Source: CAYZMS01 sp964479625
GTDB taxonomy: Bacteria; Bacteroidota; Bacteroidia; Chitinophagales; Saprospiraceae
NCBI GenBank assembly: GCA_964479625.1
Contig: CAYZMS010000009.1
Span: forward strand, 62,001 to 126,000
Length of the DNA: 64,000 nt
Reading direction: 5' to 3'
Shown here: positions 44,289 to 54,189 of the stretch, piece by piece
Layout of the letters: each line of letters opens with the position of its first letter
Numbering within the stretch: the stretch's first letter is position 1
Notes under the pieces: generated by a model
The model's database searches: none
Seen by the model: the letters and a program-made list of their open reading frames with translations, nothing else
What the model was told of the DNA's origin: nothing
Translations under genes and position numbers: made by a program

Positions 44289-45923
44289 TCAAACTGCTAC
44301 ACCGCTGAGAAGCGCATTCCGCTGTTCTTTCACTTTTTCTGATTCCAGGTACTCTTCGAAGGTCATCAGCTGGTCAATGATGCCGTTGGGGGTCAACTCG
44401 ATGATCCGATTACCGACGGTCTGCAACAATTTATGGTCATGCGAGCTCATGATCAGGTTCCCTGGAAATTCGCTCAGGCCGTTATTTAGGGCTTCGATCG
44501 ACTCCAGGTCCAGGTGGTTGGTGGGCTCATCCAGCAGCAGGAAGTTGGGGGCCTGCAGCATCATTTTTGCCAGCATGCAACGCACTTTTTCTCCTCCGGA
44601 AAGCACACTTGACTGTTTGTGGACCTCTTCCCCGGAGAACAGCATTCGACCAAGGAACCCCCGGATAAACTGCTCGTCCTTTTCTTTTGAATATTGCCGA
44701 AGCCAGTTGATCAGGTCTATGTCGTTCTCTTTGCTGAAGTATTCGTCATTTTCGTTGGGCAGGTACTGCATGGAGATGGTCTGTCCAAATTCGAAGGAAC
44801 CGGATTTCGGCTGTTCCCGGCCGGCCAGGATTTCGAAAAAGGCGGTCAGGGCATTGCTGCTTCGACTGAGCAGGACGATCTTCTCCCCCTTGTTCATTAC
44901 GATAGAAACATCCCGAAATAACCAATTCCCCTCGTTGTCCTGCTGGCTGAGTTTGTCGATGCGCAGGATCTGGTCGCCCGGTTCGCGTTCCGGTTTAAAG
45001 TGGATGAAGGGGTATTTTCTGCTGGACGGCCGGATCTCTTCCAGGTTTAGTTTTTCCAGGGCTTTTTTCCGGGCAGTTGCCTGGCGGGATTTTGAGGCAT
45101 TGGCACTGAATCGTTGGATAAACTCCATCATTTCCTTGCGTTTCTGCTCCACCTTCTTATTCTTGTCCGCGATCTGTTTGGATAACAATTGGCTGGATTC
45201 GTACCAGAACGAATAGTTTCCGGTAAACATCCGGATCTTCTGAAAGTCGATATCGACTACATGGGTACAGACCATATCCAGGAAGTAGCGGTCGTGGCTT
45301 ACGACGATCACCATATTCTTAAAATCGGCGAGAAAATCAGCCAGCCAGGTGGCGGTCTCCACATCTAGGTCGTTGGTGGGCTCGTCCAGGAGCAACAGGT
45401 CAGGAGTTCCAAAGAGGGCCTGGGCCAGCAAAACTTTCACCTTGTCGGAGTTGGGTAATTCATCCATGAGCTTGTAATGGTCTGCCTCTGCTATACCCAG
45501 TCGGCTAAGCAACTCCGCTGCGTCGCTTTCGGCATTCCACCCACCCATCTCTCCAAATTTATCTTCCAGTTCGGCCGCGCGCAGAAAATCCTCCTCCGTA
45601 GCCTCAGGGTTCATGTAAATGGCATCCTTTTTCTTCATCAGATCGAACAACTCCTTGTATCCCATTATTACCGTGTCTAGCACGGTATCCTGGTCATGGG
45701 CAAAGTGATCCTGCTTAAGCACGGCCATTCTGTTCCCGGGTTCCAGTTCTACTACTCCCCGGTTGGCATCTTTTTCTCCCGAAAGGATCTTCACAAAAGT
45801 GGACTTTCCCGCACCGTTGGCTCCTATTACTCCGTAACAATTTCCACGGGTAAACTGGAGGTTGACGTCATCGAAGAGTACGCGTTTCCCGTATTGAAGA
45901 GCTAAATCCTTAACTGTCAGCAT
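44289..45923 (-). CDS. ABC-F family ATPase (YbiT-like), one degenerate ATP site
   Basis: 544 residues, no membrane segments; two ABC domains joined by a linker with a basic helix. ABC-F proteins act on the ribosome (rescue or translation factors, some antibiotic resistance). Domain 1: Walker A GANGAGKST (34-42), Walker B LLLLDEPTNDLD (~176-187); its signature is degenerate (LPNSDKVK, ~156). Domain 2: Walker A is degenerate (SRSSNALTAF, ~353-362), but signature LSGGEK (441-446) and Walker B are intact. The two degenerate parts face each other in one composite site, so only the other site should hydrolyse ATP. I recall this variation in related Bacteroidota proteins. A TACCTTTG box lies upstream. 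Confidence 0.9.
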   Translation of the reverse strand: MLTVKDLALQYGKRVLFDDVNLQFTRGNCYGVIGANGAGKSTFVKILSGEKDANRGVVELEPGNRMAVLKQDHFAHDQDTVLDTVIMGYKELFDLMKKKDAIYMNPEATEEDFLRAAELEDKFGEMGGWNAESDAAELLSRLGIAEADHYKLMDELPNSDKVKVLLAQALFGTPDLLLLDEPTNDLDVETATWLADFLADFKNMVIVVSHDRYFLDMVCTHVVDIDFQKIRMFTGNYSFWYESSQLLSKQIADKNKKVEQKRKEMMEFIQRFSANASKSRQATARKKALEKLNLEEIRPSSRKYPFIHFKPEREPGDQILRIDKLSQQDNEGNWLFRDVSIVMNKGEKIVLLSRSSNALTAFFEILAGREQPKSGSFEFGQTISMQYLPNENDEYFSKENDIDLINWLRQYSKEKDEQFIRGFLGRMLFSGEEVHKQSSVLSGGEKVRCMLAKMMLQAPNFLLLDEPTNHLDLESIEALNNGLSEFPGNLIMSSHDHKLLQTVGNRIIELTPNGIIDQLMTFEEYLESEKVKEQRNALLSGVAV

Positions 45924-45945
45924 GAAATTATGGCTTTTAAAGCCG

Positions 45946-45953
45946 CAAAGGTA
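45946..45953 (-). promoter_or_regulatory. Candidate -7 box for the ABC-F gene
   Basis: TACCTTTG on the minus strand matches TAnnTTTG exactly and lies 22 nt before the start codon. -33 element not clear. Confidence 0.45.
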
Positions 45954-46120
45954 CGAAATTCGACCTAATTCTCTTTAAATGAAGTTCTGAATTTGGGCTA
46001 TCGAGTGGTTAAGTTGAATTAAAAAAATTGAAGGCTTTTGCAAGGAAACTTGGGAAAAGATAAAACCGGGCACCCATTCCCCTGGAACTTTTCTTTCCCT
46101 AAGATTGTAAAGAGGGTACG

Positions 46121-47521
46121 ATGAAACAAAAACTCAAACTTCGCGGCAAGGATCTAATCGAACTCGGCTATCCGGAGGGACCGGTAGTGGGAACGGCTAT
46201 TTCTGTGATGCATCGTTACTACAAACGGGAAAGTAGGGAAGCAGCCCTTGCGGTACTGCGTGCCGTGTTGGAAGAGCCAACCACCTTTGCCGAGCACCAG
46301 CATCTTGACCCTATTGTTCGAAAACTAGCTTCGGAGGACCCCAAAGAACAGGTGATCGAACTTAAGTCAACAGTAGAGGATTATACAAAATACGGCCTGG
46401 TAGACATCGATGAAGCAGCCATTGGTCAAATGGATACTGCTATGCGTTTACCGGTAGCCAAGGCAGGTGCCTTGATGCCGGATGCTCATTTAGGGTATGG
46501 CCTGCCTATAGGCGGCGTTCTCGCTGTTGAAAATGCCGTAATCCCTTATGGGGTAGGCATGGATATTGGCTGTAGAATGTGTTTGAGTATTTATGCCGTT
46601 CCTCCCCAATCACTGGAAGAAAAACCACAGCAATTCGAAAAATTGTTGTTAGAGCATAGTCGTTTTGGGCATACTGCTTTCGAAAGGCCCAAAGACCATG
46701 AAGTTTTGCATCGTACCGAGTTTAGGGAAATTTCCAAAGCAAAAGAATTGTGGGAAAAAGCGCGTAAGCAGATCGGGACTTCAGGATCGGGTAACCATTT
46801 TGTAGAGTTTGGGCTGGTTGGGATTACCGAAACAGATCCTTCCCTGAATCTTGCAGCGGGCACCTACCTGGCTTTATTGTCCCATAGCGGAAGTCGCGGA
46901 TTTGGGGCAGGCCTTGCTGAACATTTCACCAAATTGGCAATGGAGCGTTGCCGGTTACCCCAGGAAGCCCGGCACCTGGCCTGGTTGTCACTGGATACGC
47001 AAGAAGGTATGGAGTACTGGCTGGCCATGAACCTGGCAGGTGATTACGCTTCAGCCTGTCATCACCAGATCCATGATCGCATAGCAGATGCCCTGGGTGA
47101 ACAACCCCTGGCGGTAGTGGAGAACCATCATAACTTTGCCTGGAAAGAAACCCTCGCTGACGGCAAGGAATATATCGTACATCGGAAAGGGGCCACTCCT
47201 GCAGGAAAAGGGGTATTAGGTGTTATTCCGGGCTCTATGACGGCCCCTGCATTTATCGTTAAGGGAAAAGGGGAGCCCCAAGCATTGCAATCCGCTGCTC
47301 ACGGTGCCGGCCGCCGAATGTCGCGTCGGAAGGCCAAACAGCAATTTGACCGCAAGGCACTGGAAAAGCATTTAAAAGACCACGGCGTTCGCTTGATCGG
47401 AGCCGGGCTGGATGAGGCGCCCTTCGCCTACAAGGATATCCATCAGGTGATGAAACGACAAAAGGATCTGGTAGAGGTATTGGGAACTTTTTACCCGAAG
47501 GTGGTGCGGATGGATCAGTAA
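46121..47521 (+). CDS. rtcB: RNA ligase RtcB
   Basis: 466 residues. GTP- and Mn-dependent ligase joining 2',3'-cyclic phosphate (or 3'-phosphate) and 5'-OH RNA ends, in RNA repair or tRNA splicing. Motifs: DAHLGYGLPIGGVLA, GVGMDIGCRM (metal-binding Asp/Cys), GTSGSGNHFVEFG, LSHSGSRGFG and the guanylylated His of SAAHGAGRRMSR (H394). Length and order fit bacterial RtcB. No archease or RtcA/RtcR gene lies nearby. Convergent with SusCD pair 2. Confidence 0.95.
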   Translation: MKQKLKLRGKDLIELGYPEGPVVGTAISVMHRYYKRESREAALAVLRAVLEEPTTFAEHQHLDPIVRKLASEDPKEQVIELKSTVEDYTKYGLVDIDEAAIGQMDTAMRLPVAKAGALMPDAHLGYGLPIGGVLAVENAVIPYGVGMDIGCRMCLSIYAVPPQSLEEKPQQFEKLLLEHSRFGHTAFERPKDHEVLHRTEFREISKAKELWEKARKQIGTSGSGNHFVEFGLVGITETDPSLNLAAGTYLALLSHSGSRGFGAGLAEHFTKLAMERCRLPQEARHLAWLSLDTQEGMEYWLAMNLAGDYASACHHQIHDRIADALGEQPLAVVENHHNFAWKETLADGKEYIVHRKGATPAGKGVLGVIPGSMTAPAFIVKGKGEPQALQSAAHGAGRRMSRRKAKQQFDRKALEKHLKDHGVRLIGAGLDEAPFAYKDIHQVMKRQKDLVEVLGTFYPKVVRMDQ

Positions 47522-47566
47522 AGGCCTCTTTCCTCATGGCCTCCCAATAGGTGAATAGAAAAAAGA

Positions 47567-47599
47567 GACCGAAAATTGAGCAAGGCCCAACTTTCGGTC
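47567..47599 (-). terminator. Terminator for SusCD pair 2
   Basis: An 8-bp stem pairs 47567-47574 with 47592-47599 (17-nt loop), followed on the minus strand by TCTTTTTTC. Lies between convergent rtcB and susD; may serve both. Confidence 0.55.
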
Positions 47600-47612
47600 C
47601 ACATATTTTGGA

Positions 47613-48968
47613 TTAGTTATAAGCTGAATTCTGCTCCATCATTGGATTTGCATTTCTTTCCGCATTGGGAATGGGAAAAATCTGTCTTCCAGGGTCCTCC
47701 AACATGGCCGGAGCTCCAGGAGCGTTTGTCCTGGGAACCGACTCGAGCTCTTCGAGGGCCTTGCCGGTTCGGGTTAAATCAAACCATCGATGTCCCTCAA
47801 AGCAGAACTCCACCTTTCGTTCTTCCAGGATGTCATCAATGCTGTTGATCGCCCCAAGAGGATCCAGGCCGGCACGGGTTCTAACAGCATTAAGATCTGC
47901 CAGGGGATCACCTCCACCACTCATAAAGTCGGCCTCGGCTCGAATTAAGTACAACTCCGCAATGCGGATAATGTGAAGGTTATCCGAGTTAGCGGGCGTT
48001 TCGTATTTGGTTGGATACCAGAACATGGACGACTCATCAAAGGTAAATAGTTGTTTACGGTCATCATTTTCCGGAATGGTTTCAAAAAATTCATCGTGGG
48101 CGGCCAGGTCTCCTCGTCCCCCAAGGGCCCCCGGAATATACCAGGTGCGGATACTGTTACCGTCCGTGGCATCAAACTGCAGTTCGAAAACTGATTCTGC
48201 GGTGTTCTTGCTTTTGTAAATACTTACCACATCATCGATCAGCTCAAAATTACCACTTTCAATGACCTGTGTAGCATAATTGGATGCTTGGTTATAATTA
48301 TTCACATACAAATAGTAGCGAGCTAGCAGGGCCCTGGCTGCCGACTTGCTTGCACGTTGGGGAAATCCCTCTTCCAAAAGTAAATCCAAGGATTGCAACA
48401 GGTCAGCTTCTACCTGAGCAAAACTTTCATCAATAGAAGCCCTGCTGTATAAAACCGGCTCCCGGGAGGGTTCTAAAGGCAGGGCCACTCCCATTTCTCC
48501 ATAAACCTGTGGAACACCACCAAAAAGCCTGGTCAAATCAAAAAAGGCAAGTCCTCTTGCAAAATATGCCTGGCCCAGAGCACTATTAATGGTCTCCTGA
48601 GTAGCATCGTTTACATTGTTAACCCCTTCAATAATATTGTTAGCCTGGTTAACTACTTCATACATCGCTGCCCACAGATCCCGGACCTCTATATTATCTG
48701 GGCTTACAACGTAAGTGTCCATTTCCCGGTAGAAATCCCAGGTCCCTACACTTTGGGCTACATCAGAGGAAACGTCTGAAGCTATTTGGAATTCTCCTTG
48801 GTAATAATTGCCCTGAAGCTGATTGTATAAACCAGCTAAAGCCGCCTCTAGTCCGTTGGCATTAGTAATGGCAATTTCGTCAGAAACCGCTGCTTCGGGT
48901 TCCACATCGAAAACATTACAGGAAAATACCAGGAAGCTAAGGCAAAGTATATATATTGTTTTTTTCAT
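47613..48968 (-). CDS. SusD/RagB-like surface lipoprotein (pair 2)
   Basis: 451 residues. Lipoprotein signal with lipobox VFSC. AYFARGLAFFDLTRLFGGVPQV is typical of SusD TPR helices; C-terminal SusD domain has FCFEGHRWFDLTRTGKALEEL and IFPIPNAERNANPMMEQNSAYN, the usual ending. Partner of the SusC gene immediately upstream (19-nt spacing). Belongs to a different SusD branch from pair 1. Confidence 0.95.
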   Translation of the reverse strand: MKKTIYILCLSFLVFSCNVFDVEPEAAVSDEIAITNANGLEAALAGLYNQLQGNYYQGEFQIASDVSSDVAQSVGTWDFYREMDTYVVSPDNIEVRDLWAAMYEVVNQANNIIEGVNNVNDATQETINSALGQAYFARGLAFFDLTRLFGGVPQVYGEMGVALPLEPSREPVLYSRASIDESFAQVEADLLQSLDLLLEEGFPQRASKSAARALLARYYLYVNNYNQASNYATQVIESGNFELIDDVVSIYKSKNTAESVFELQFDATDGNSIRTWYIPGALGGRGDLAAHDEFFETIPENDDRKQLFTFDESSMFWYPTKYETPANSDNLHIIRIAELYLIRAEADFMSGGGDPLADLNAVRTRAGLDPLGAINSIDDILEERKVEFCFEGHRWFDLTRTGKALEELESVPRTNAPGAPAMLEDPGRQIFPIPNAERNANPMMEQNSAYN

Positions 48969-48987
48969 AATTTAAGTCCACTTTTAA

Positions 48988-51966
48988 TTAAAAGGATAAG
49001 GTGAAACCGCCGGTCCATACCCGGGCTTGAGGGAAGGTATAGAACTCCATACCTTGAACCAACTGATTGGAGGCGGGTCCTGTTAGTTCAGGATCTAATC
49101 CAGTGTAATCAGTAATGGTAATGAGGTTTTGGCCGGTCACATAGAAACGCAATTTGGAAATCCCCCAGCGCTTGGTCAGGCTTATGGGCAAGGTATACCC
49201 TACGGCCAGGTTTTTCAAGCGCGCATAAGACCCGTCTTCAACAAAACGGGAGGGTCGCAAATTACCTGCATAATTTTGGGCAGTCATTCTTGGAATGTCG
49301 GTTACATCTCCGGGTTGTTGCCAACGATCCAGTTGGCTGACCATAAAGCTGGTGTTCCGTGTACCTCCGTGTTCCTGGAAAAAGCGGTTCCAATGCAATT
49401 GTTCATTACCCAGGCTGAATTGCCAGAACATATTGAAATCGAATCCTTTAAAGCGAAGGGTATTCGTTAAACCACCAAACAGGTCGGGTTGTGCGTTACC
49501 CACGAAGAACCGGTCTCTGTTCGGGTTGAATTCTTCCGTCTCAGAGGTACCGTTTACTGTCCGCCAAATCGGGTCCCCTGTATCAGGATCTACCGAAAGC
49601 TGCTCGTGGAACCAGAAGGAAAATAAGGGTTCGCCCTCTTCTAATCGGAATGGCGAGCGATTGTAGACTTCAATGGGTGCGAATAACTTCCTTACGACTG
49701 CCTTGTTGTGTGCAATATTAAAGGCAATGTCCCAACTAAAGTCCTTACTTTGAATAGCAGCTGCATTGATGCTGAATTCCCAACCTTCGTTTTCAACTTC
49801 TCCGAAATTCTGGAACTGGCTGCTAAAGCCTGTGGTAGGGGGCAGTGGAACGTTCAACAGCAGATCCTCCGTGTATTTGTTATACCAGTCGAAGGTCATA
49901 ACTACCCGCTCGTTGAATATACCCATATCTACGCCAAGGTTGATCTGTCTGGTAGTTTCCCACTTCAGATTTGGGTTGGCCAACTGGAGGGGTTGGGTCC
50001 CCGGATCAACGGTATAATTGGCCCCGCCTGTCCAAAGGCCCCTTGCTGCAAAGTTGTCAATGCCATTCTGGTTACCAGTAATACCGTAACTTGCCCGTAA
50101 CTTTAATTCATCAAACAGGCTGCTATTCTGCATCCAGGGTTCTTCGGATAAACGCCAGGCCACCCCAATGGAGGGGAATGTACCCCAGCGATTATCTTCC
50201 CCAAATCGTGAAGACCCGTCCCGACGGACGTTCAGGGTGACAATATACTTTCCAGCGTAATCATAGTTCAGGCGCCCAAAATAGGATTCAATACCCCATT
50301 CGGTACCCGTAGAAGAGGAGAATTGGGTAGCAGCGGAGGTGATCCTTCGGAAATCGTTGCTGGGAAATCCCTGTCCTGTCGCTTGTGTGCGTTCAAAATC
50401 AGAAGTTTGAATAGCCTGGCCGATCAGGGCAGTCAGGTAATGCTCTCCACCCAGCCCTTTCTGGAGCGTCAGGGTGTTTTCCCAGATCAGGTTGTCATCA
50501 ATAGTTACGGTAGACCGGCCCTGGCCTCCAACGGCAGCACCTTCATTCATTTGGGTAGGCCAGTAGGCGTCTTCTTTAACCTGATTGAAATCAACACTGG
50601 CACTAGACTTGAAGGTTAACCCTTGTGTAATTTCCCATTCTCCGTACACATTCGCCAAAACCCGGTTAACTTTCATCTGGAGGTCCTGAAACTCAGCCAC
50701 CGCAATCGGATTTTCAAATATGGAGAACTTGGTCAGTGATCCATCTTCCTGATAGGGCGGGAGGTTGGGTGGAAAAAAGAAAGCTCCCCCTAAACCACCA
50801 AAGATATTATCATCATTATCGGCCCGGATGCGATCCGTGCGGGAGTATAGTACGCTGGTACCTACCTTGATATTGTCGGAGGCATTGAAATCCAGGTTCA
50901 CCCGACCTGAGTGACGCGTGAATTCCTGATTCTTCATGATCCCCTCCTGATCAAAGCGATTACCACTGATAAAGTAACGAATGCGGTCATTTCCGCCTGA
51001 AACGGATAGGTCGATATTACTGATGGCAGCATTATCCCGGAATAGTAAGGAGGCCCATTCGGTGTCATTGCCACTGCTTCCAGGGTTAGGATAGGGAGGC
51101 GTACCTCCATTGTTGATCGCTGCTTCGTTCTGTAGCTCTTCAAATTGCTGGGCATTGACCAATTGACCCTGAGGATCTTTCCAGTAATTTTGGAAGCCGT
51201 AATAAGAATTGAGTGTTACTTTGGCATTTCTGCTGCGAGTACCTCTTTTTGTGGTGATAATCACCACTCCGTTTGCCGCCCGCGCTCCGTATATAGCGGT
51301 AGCGGATGCGTCCTTCAATACTTCGATGGACTCAATATCAGAAGGGTTAATATCCGCAAGTGGGCTGGTTACCTGTCCACCTACTCCTTCCGCTTCCAAT
51401 GGTGTGGTCACAATAGGTATTCCATCCACCACATAAAGGGGATCGCTACCTGCTGTAATGGAAGTTGTACCGCGTACCCTGACAAACATACCTCCACCAG
51501 GGGTACCTGAATTCGAGCTGATCTGGACACCGGCAGCCCGACCCTGGATCATCTGGTCAACATTTGGCGTAGGTAAGTTCTCAATATCTTCCGCACCAAC
51601 AGAACTTACGGCGCTGGTCAAGACTCGTCGGCCCTGGGAACCGTAGCCTGTAATAACGACCTCATCAAGTACCGACACACTGCTTTCCATAGCGATGTCG
51701 ATCTGGGTTCGATTCCCTACGGTGATCTCCTGAGTCCGCAAACCGGTGTAGGAGACGATTAAAATTGCCTGATCGTCAGGTACTTCAAGAGAATAGGTGC
51801 CGTCAAAATCAGTAGCAGTACCTTTGGAGGTCCCTTTAACAAGGATGGTTGCTCCAATTACGGGTTCTCCATCTTCACTGGAAGTGATGACCCCTGTAAT
51901 GGTTTTCTGCCCAATGACCCATCCTGTCATTAGGAACAGTGGAATGATCAATAGCCATCTTTTCAT
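48988..51966 (-). CDS. SusC/RagA-type TonB-dependent outer-membrane receptor (pair 2)
   Basis: 992 residues from ATG 51966 (MKRWLLIIP; the frame runs 14 codons further up). Signal peptide ends at VIGQ. Carboxypeptidase-regulatory-like domain (ITGVITSSEDGEPVIGATILVKG), plug (MIQGRAAGVQISSNSGTPGGG; SATAIYGARAANGVVIITTK), then barrel ending ARVWTGGFTLSF. TonB-dependent import with the downstream SusD. Distinct from pair 1 in sequence and SusD type, so probably a different substrate. No hydrolase, transporter or regulator is adjacent. Confidence 0.95.
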   Translation of the reverse strand: MKRWLLIIPLFLMTGWVIGQKTITGVITSSEDGEPVIGATILVKGTSKGTATDFDGTYSLEVPDDQAILIVSYTGLRTQEITVGNRTQIDIAMESSVSVLDEVVITGYGSQGRRVLTSAVSSVGAEDIENLPTPNVDQMIQGRAAGVQISSNSGTPGGGMFVRVRGTTSITAGSDPLYVVDGIPIVTTPLEAEGVGGQVTSPLADINPSDIESIEVLKDASATAIYGARAANGVVIITTKRGTRSRNAKVTLNSYYGFQNYWKDPQGQLVNAQQFEELQNEAAINNGGTPPYPNPGSSGNDTEWASLLFRDNAAISNIDLSVSGGNDRIRYFISGNRFDQEGIMKNQEFTRHSGRVNLDFNASDNIKVGTSVLYSRTDRIRADNDDNIFGGLGGAFFFPPNLPPYQEDGSLTKFSIFENPIAVAEFQDLQMKVNRVLANVYGEWEITQGLTFKSSASVDFNQVKEDAYWPTQMNEGAAVGGQGRSTVTIDDNLIWENTLTLQKGLGGEHYLTALIGQAIQTSDFERTQATGQGFPSNDFRRITSAATQFSSSTGTEWGIESYFGRLNYDYAGKYIVTLNVRRDGSSRFGEDNRWGTFPSIGVAWRLSEEPWMQNSSLFDELKLRASYGITGNQNGIDNFAARGLWTGGANYTVDPGTQPLQLANPNLKWETTRQINLGVDMGIFNERVVMTFDWYNKYTEDLLLNVPLPPTTGFSSQFQNFGEVENEGWEFSINAAAIQSKDFSWDIAFNIAHNKAVVRKLFAPIEVYNRSPFRLEEGEPLFSFWFHEQLSVDPDTGDPIWRTVNGTSETEEFNPNRDRFFVGNAQPDLFGGLTNTLRFKGFDFNMFWQFSLGNEQLHWNRFFQEHGGTRNTSFMVSQLDRWQQPGDVTDIPRMTAQNYAGNLRPSRFVEDGSYARLKNLAVGYTLPISLTKRWGISKLRFYVTGQNLITITDYTGLDPELTGPASNQLVQGMEFYTFPQARVWTGGFTLSF

Positions 51967-52412
51967 AAATGCTTTGTAATTTAGTGAGTAAAAGGTTGTT
52001 TTGTACAATGGGGAAAAGCAGAACGCATCGCTATTCTATTTCGAATAGCAGGAAAGAATAACACAGGTTAGACTCTTACATAAAAGAGAAGCGCGTTTTT
52101 TGACTGTTAAAGGGTGATAATTACTGCTATAGCATATAATGCTTTCTGATTACAAAATCAAAAAATGACTTTAACGAGGCAAATGACAAATGAGTGCAAT
52201 GATAAAGGCCTCGCTTTCGATCAACTCATGCATTTGGTTCTGGGAAATACTATACAGGAAAACAATAAGTAAGAAAGATACATTAATCTTTATTAAGTTA
52301 AAAAAAAGCGCATTAAAGCTTTGTTGTTTTTCGACGATTGGTCGGCTGGACTACCTGAACGACTTAAAATTTGACCTTTTCGACGATTGTCCAATTTTTA
52401 ATCGAATTTGGT
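51967..52412. other. 446-nt intergenic region upstream of SusCD pair 2
   Basis: AT-rich, no convincing gene (an 84-codon frame on the plus strand looks like chance). Contains a 7-bp inverted repeat with a 6-nt loop at 52030-52036/52043-52049, in the probable susC leader, and a 13-nt direct repeat TTTTCGACGATTG at 52328-52340 and 52377-52389. The direct repeat, 49 nt apart, could be a regulator site. Confidence 0.4.
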
Positions 52413-53744
52413 TTATTTCCCCAGATAATTGTCCGGTCGAATAGCCTTTAGTTCCTCTTTTATCTCTTCTTTTACCTCCAGTTGCTCTATAAAGCGATGG
52501 AGGTCTTCCTGATCAATAGATGCTTTGCCCCGGGTTAGCATTTTTAGGGCCTCATAGGGTGCTGGATAGCCTTCCCTGCGGAGAATATTTTGAATAGCTT
52601 CGGCGGTCACCATCCAATTGTTCTCCAGGTCAGCCTGTAAGGCAGCTTCGTTCAATAATAGTTTTCCGAGGCCTTTTTGGATCGATTGGAAGGCGATCAG
52701 ACTATGCGCAATGGGGACGCCGATATTCCTTAATACTGTAGAGTCGGTAAGGTCTCGCTGTAACCTGGATACAGGTAATTTATCAGCCATGTGGGTAAAG
52801 GTGGCATTGGCCAGACCAAGGTTGCCTTCTGCGTTTTCGAAATCAATGGGATTGACCTTATGAGGCATTGCGGAAGACCCCACCTCTCCGGCAACTACCT
52901 TTTGATTGAAATACTCCATCGAAATATAGGTCCACATATCCCTGGAAAGGTCAATGAGGATGGTGTTGATGCGCTTCATAGCCTGGAAGAGGGCGGCCAG
53001 GTTATCGTAATGCTCGATCTGGGTGGTTGGGAAGGATCGATTTAAGCCCAATTGCCCTTCCACAAAACGCTTCCCGAAGGCATGCCAATTGCGATCCGGA
53101 TAAGCTATGTAATGAGCGTTAAAACTGCCGGTAGCCCCGCCGAATTTGGCACTAAAGGGAATGTTTTTTAACTGTTGAATCTGGCTATCGAGCCTGGCTG
53201 AAAAAACCTGCATTTCTTTGCCCAGGCGGGTAGGGGAGGCGGGTTGGCCATGGGTATGGGCTAGCATGGGGATGTCCTTCCAGTCATAAACCAGTTGCCC
53301 CAGGTCCCTGCCAAGCTGCTCTAACATGGGCAGGTAAACTAACTCAACGGCCTGTTTCAGGGAGAGGGGAATAGCGGTGTTATTTATATCCTGGCTGGTT
53401 AAGCCAAAGTGGATAAATTCCTTCCAGGGACCGAGCCCAATTTGGTCAAATGCTTCTTTCAGGTAATATTCTACGGCTTTTACATCGTGATTTGTAGTGC
53501 GTTCAATATCTTTAATCCGTTGCGCCTCCTTCAGGTTAAAGCGATTGGTGAGGCGTTCCAGTTCCCTTAATTTTTCGGCAGGCAGGTCTGCCAGTTGGGG
53601 AAGAGGGAGGTGATATAAAGCCAGGAAATACTGTATTTCGATCAGAACGCGGTATTTGATCAGGGCATACTCTGAAAAATAATCACTCAGCGTCTGGACC
53701 TTGCTGGCGTAGCGCCCATCTATCGGGCTAATTGCAGTGAGCAT
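52413..53744 (-). CDS. purB: Adenylosuccinate lyase
   Basis: 443 residues from ATG 53744 (MLTAISPIDGRYAS, the classical start). Catalyses two steps: SAICAR to AICAR plus fumarate, and adenylosuccinate to AMP plus fumarate. Signature GSSAMPHKVNPIDFENAEGN (flexible catalytic loop) and HTHGQPASPTRLG are present. E. coli-like branch. Start lies 44 nt from the divergent PepSY-like gene. Confidence 0.96.
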   Translation of the reverse strand: MLTAISPIDGRYASKVQTLSDYFSEYALIKYRVLIEIQYFLALYHLPLPQLADLPAEKLRELERLTNRFNLKEAQRIKDIERTTNHDVKAVEYYLKEAFDQIGLGPWKEFIHFGLTSQDINNTAIPLSLKQAVELVYLPMLEQLGRDLGQLVYDWKDIPMLAHTHGQPASPTRLGKEMQVFSARLDSQIQQLKNIPFSAKFGGATGSFNAHYIAYPDRNWHAFGKRFVEGQLGLNRSFPTTQIEHYDNLAALFQAMKRINTILIDLSRDMWTYISMEYFNQKVVAGEVGSSAMPHKVNPIDFENAEGNLGLANATFTHMADKLPVSRLQRDLTDSTVLRNIGVPIAHSLIAFQSIQKGLGKLLLNEAALQADLENNWMVTAEAIQNILRREGYPAPYEALKMLTRGKASIDQEDLHRFIEQLEVKEEIKEELKAIRPDNYLGK

Positions 53745-53788
53745 TTTTTTGCTGTAAAAATAGAATTTTAACCCAAAAAAAAGATCAA

Positions 53789-54154
53789 ATGGAAAATCCA
53801 CAAATTCCCGAGCACATCCTCCAAGCCTTTTCTCAGCGCTTCCCCGAAGCAGAAACCCCCGAATGGGAAGAGTACCGATCCTTTGAGGCGGACTTTAAAA
53901 ATGCCGAAGGACGAGAAGTGGAGGCTACTTTTTCTAATTCCGGTCGCTTATTAAAAACCGAAACCGAGATCGAGGTGGAAGAAATACCGGAGGCCGTCCT
54001 TAAAGCCCTGGCTGAAGACTACCCCAATTGCAGGATCAAGGATGCAGAACGGGTAGAATATGCCTCCGGACGGGTACTGTATGAGATCGAATTAAAATTC
54101 GAAGTTCATTATTCTCCGGAAGGCCGATGGCTCAAAGAAGGTAAAGACCTTTAA
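53789..54154 (+). CDS. Small PepSY-like domain protein
   Basis: 121 residues, very acidic, no signal peptide. Two repeats of about 55 residues, each beginning with a helix of the form IPxxILxAFxxRFPEA / IPEAVLKALAEDYPN followed by beta strands (YEIELKFEVHYSPEGRWL), as in the PepSY-like (PF11396-type) family. Usually these are periplasmic; here export is not evident. Function unknown. It is divergent from purB and convergent with the BioD/DRTGG gene. Confidence 0.75.
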   Translation: MENPQIPEHILQAFSQRFPEAETPEWEEYRSFEADFKNAEGREVEATFSNSGRLLKTETEIEVEEIPEAVLKALAEDYPNCRIKDAERVEYASGRVLYEIELKFEVHYSPEGRWLKEGKDL

Positions 54155-54189
54155 GATTACCCCTTATGACCCCTAGCATCCGAGAAGGC

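Noticed and set aside
44377..45216. 279-codon plus-strand frame
   Set aside because: Shadow of the ABC-F gene; Ser/Arg-rich translation without motifs.
52190..52444. 84-codon plus-strand frame upstream of SusCD pair 2
   Set aside because: Overlaps the purB 3' end, AT-driven composition, no family signal.
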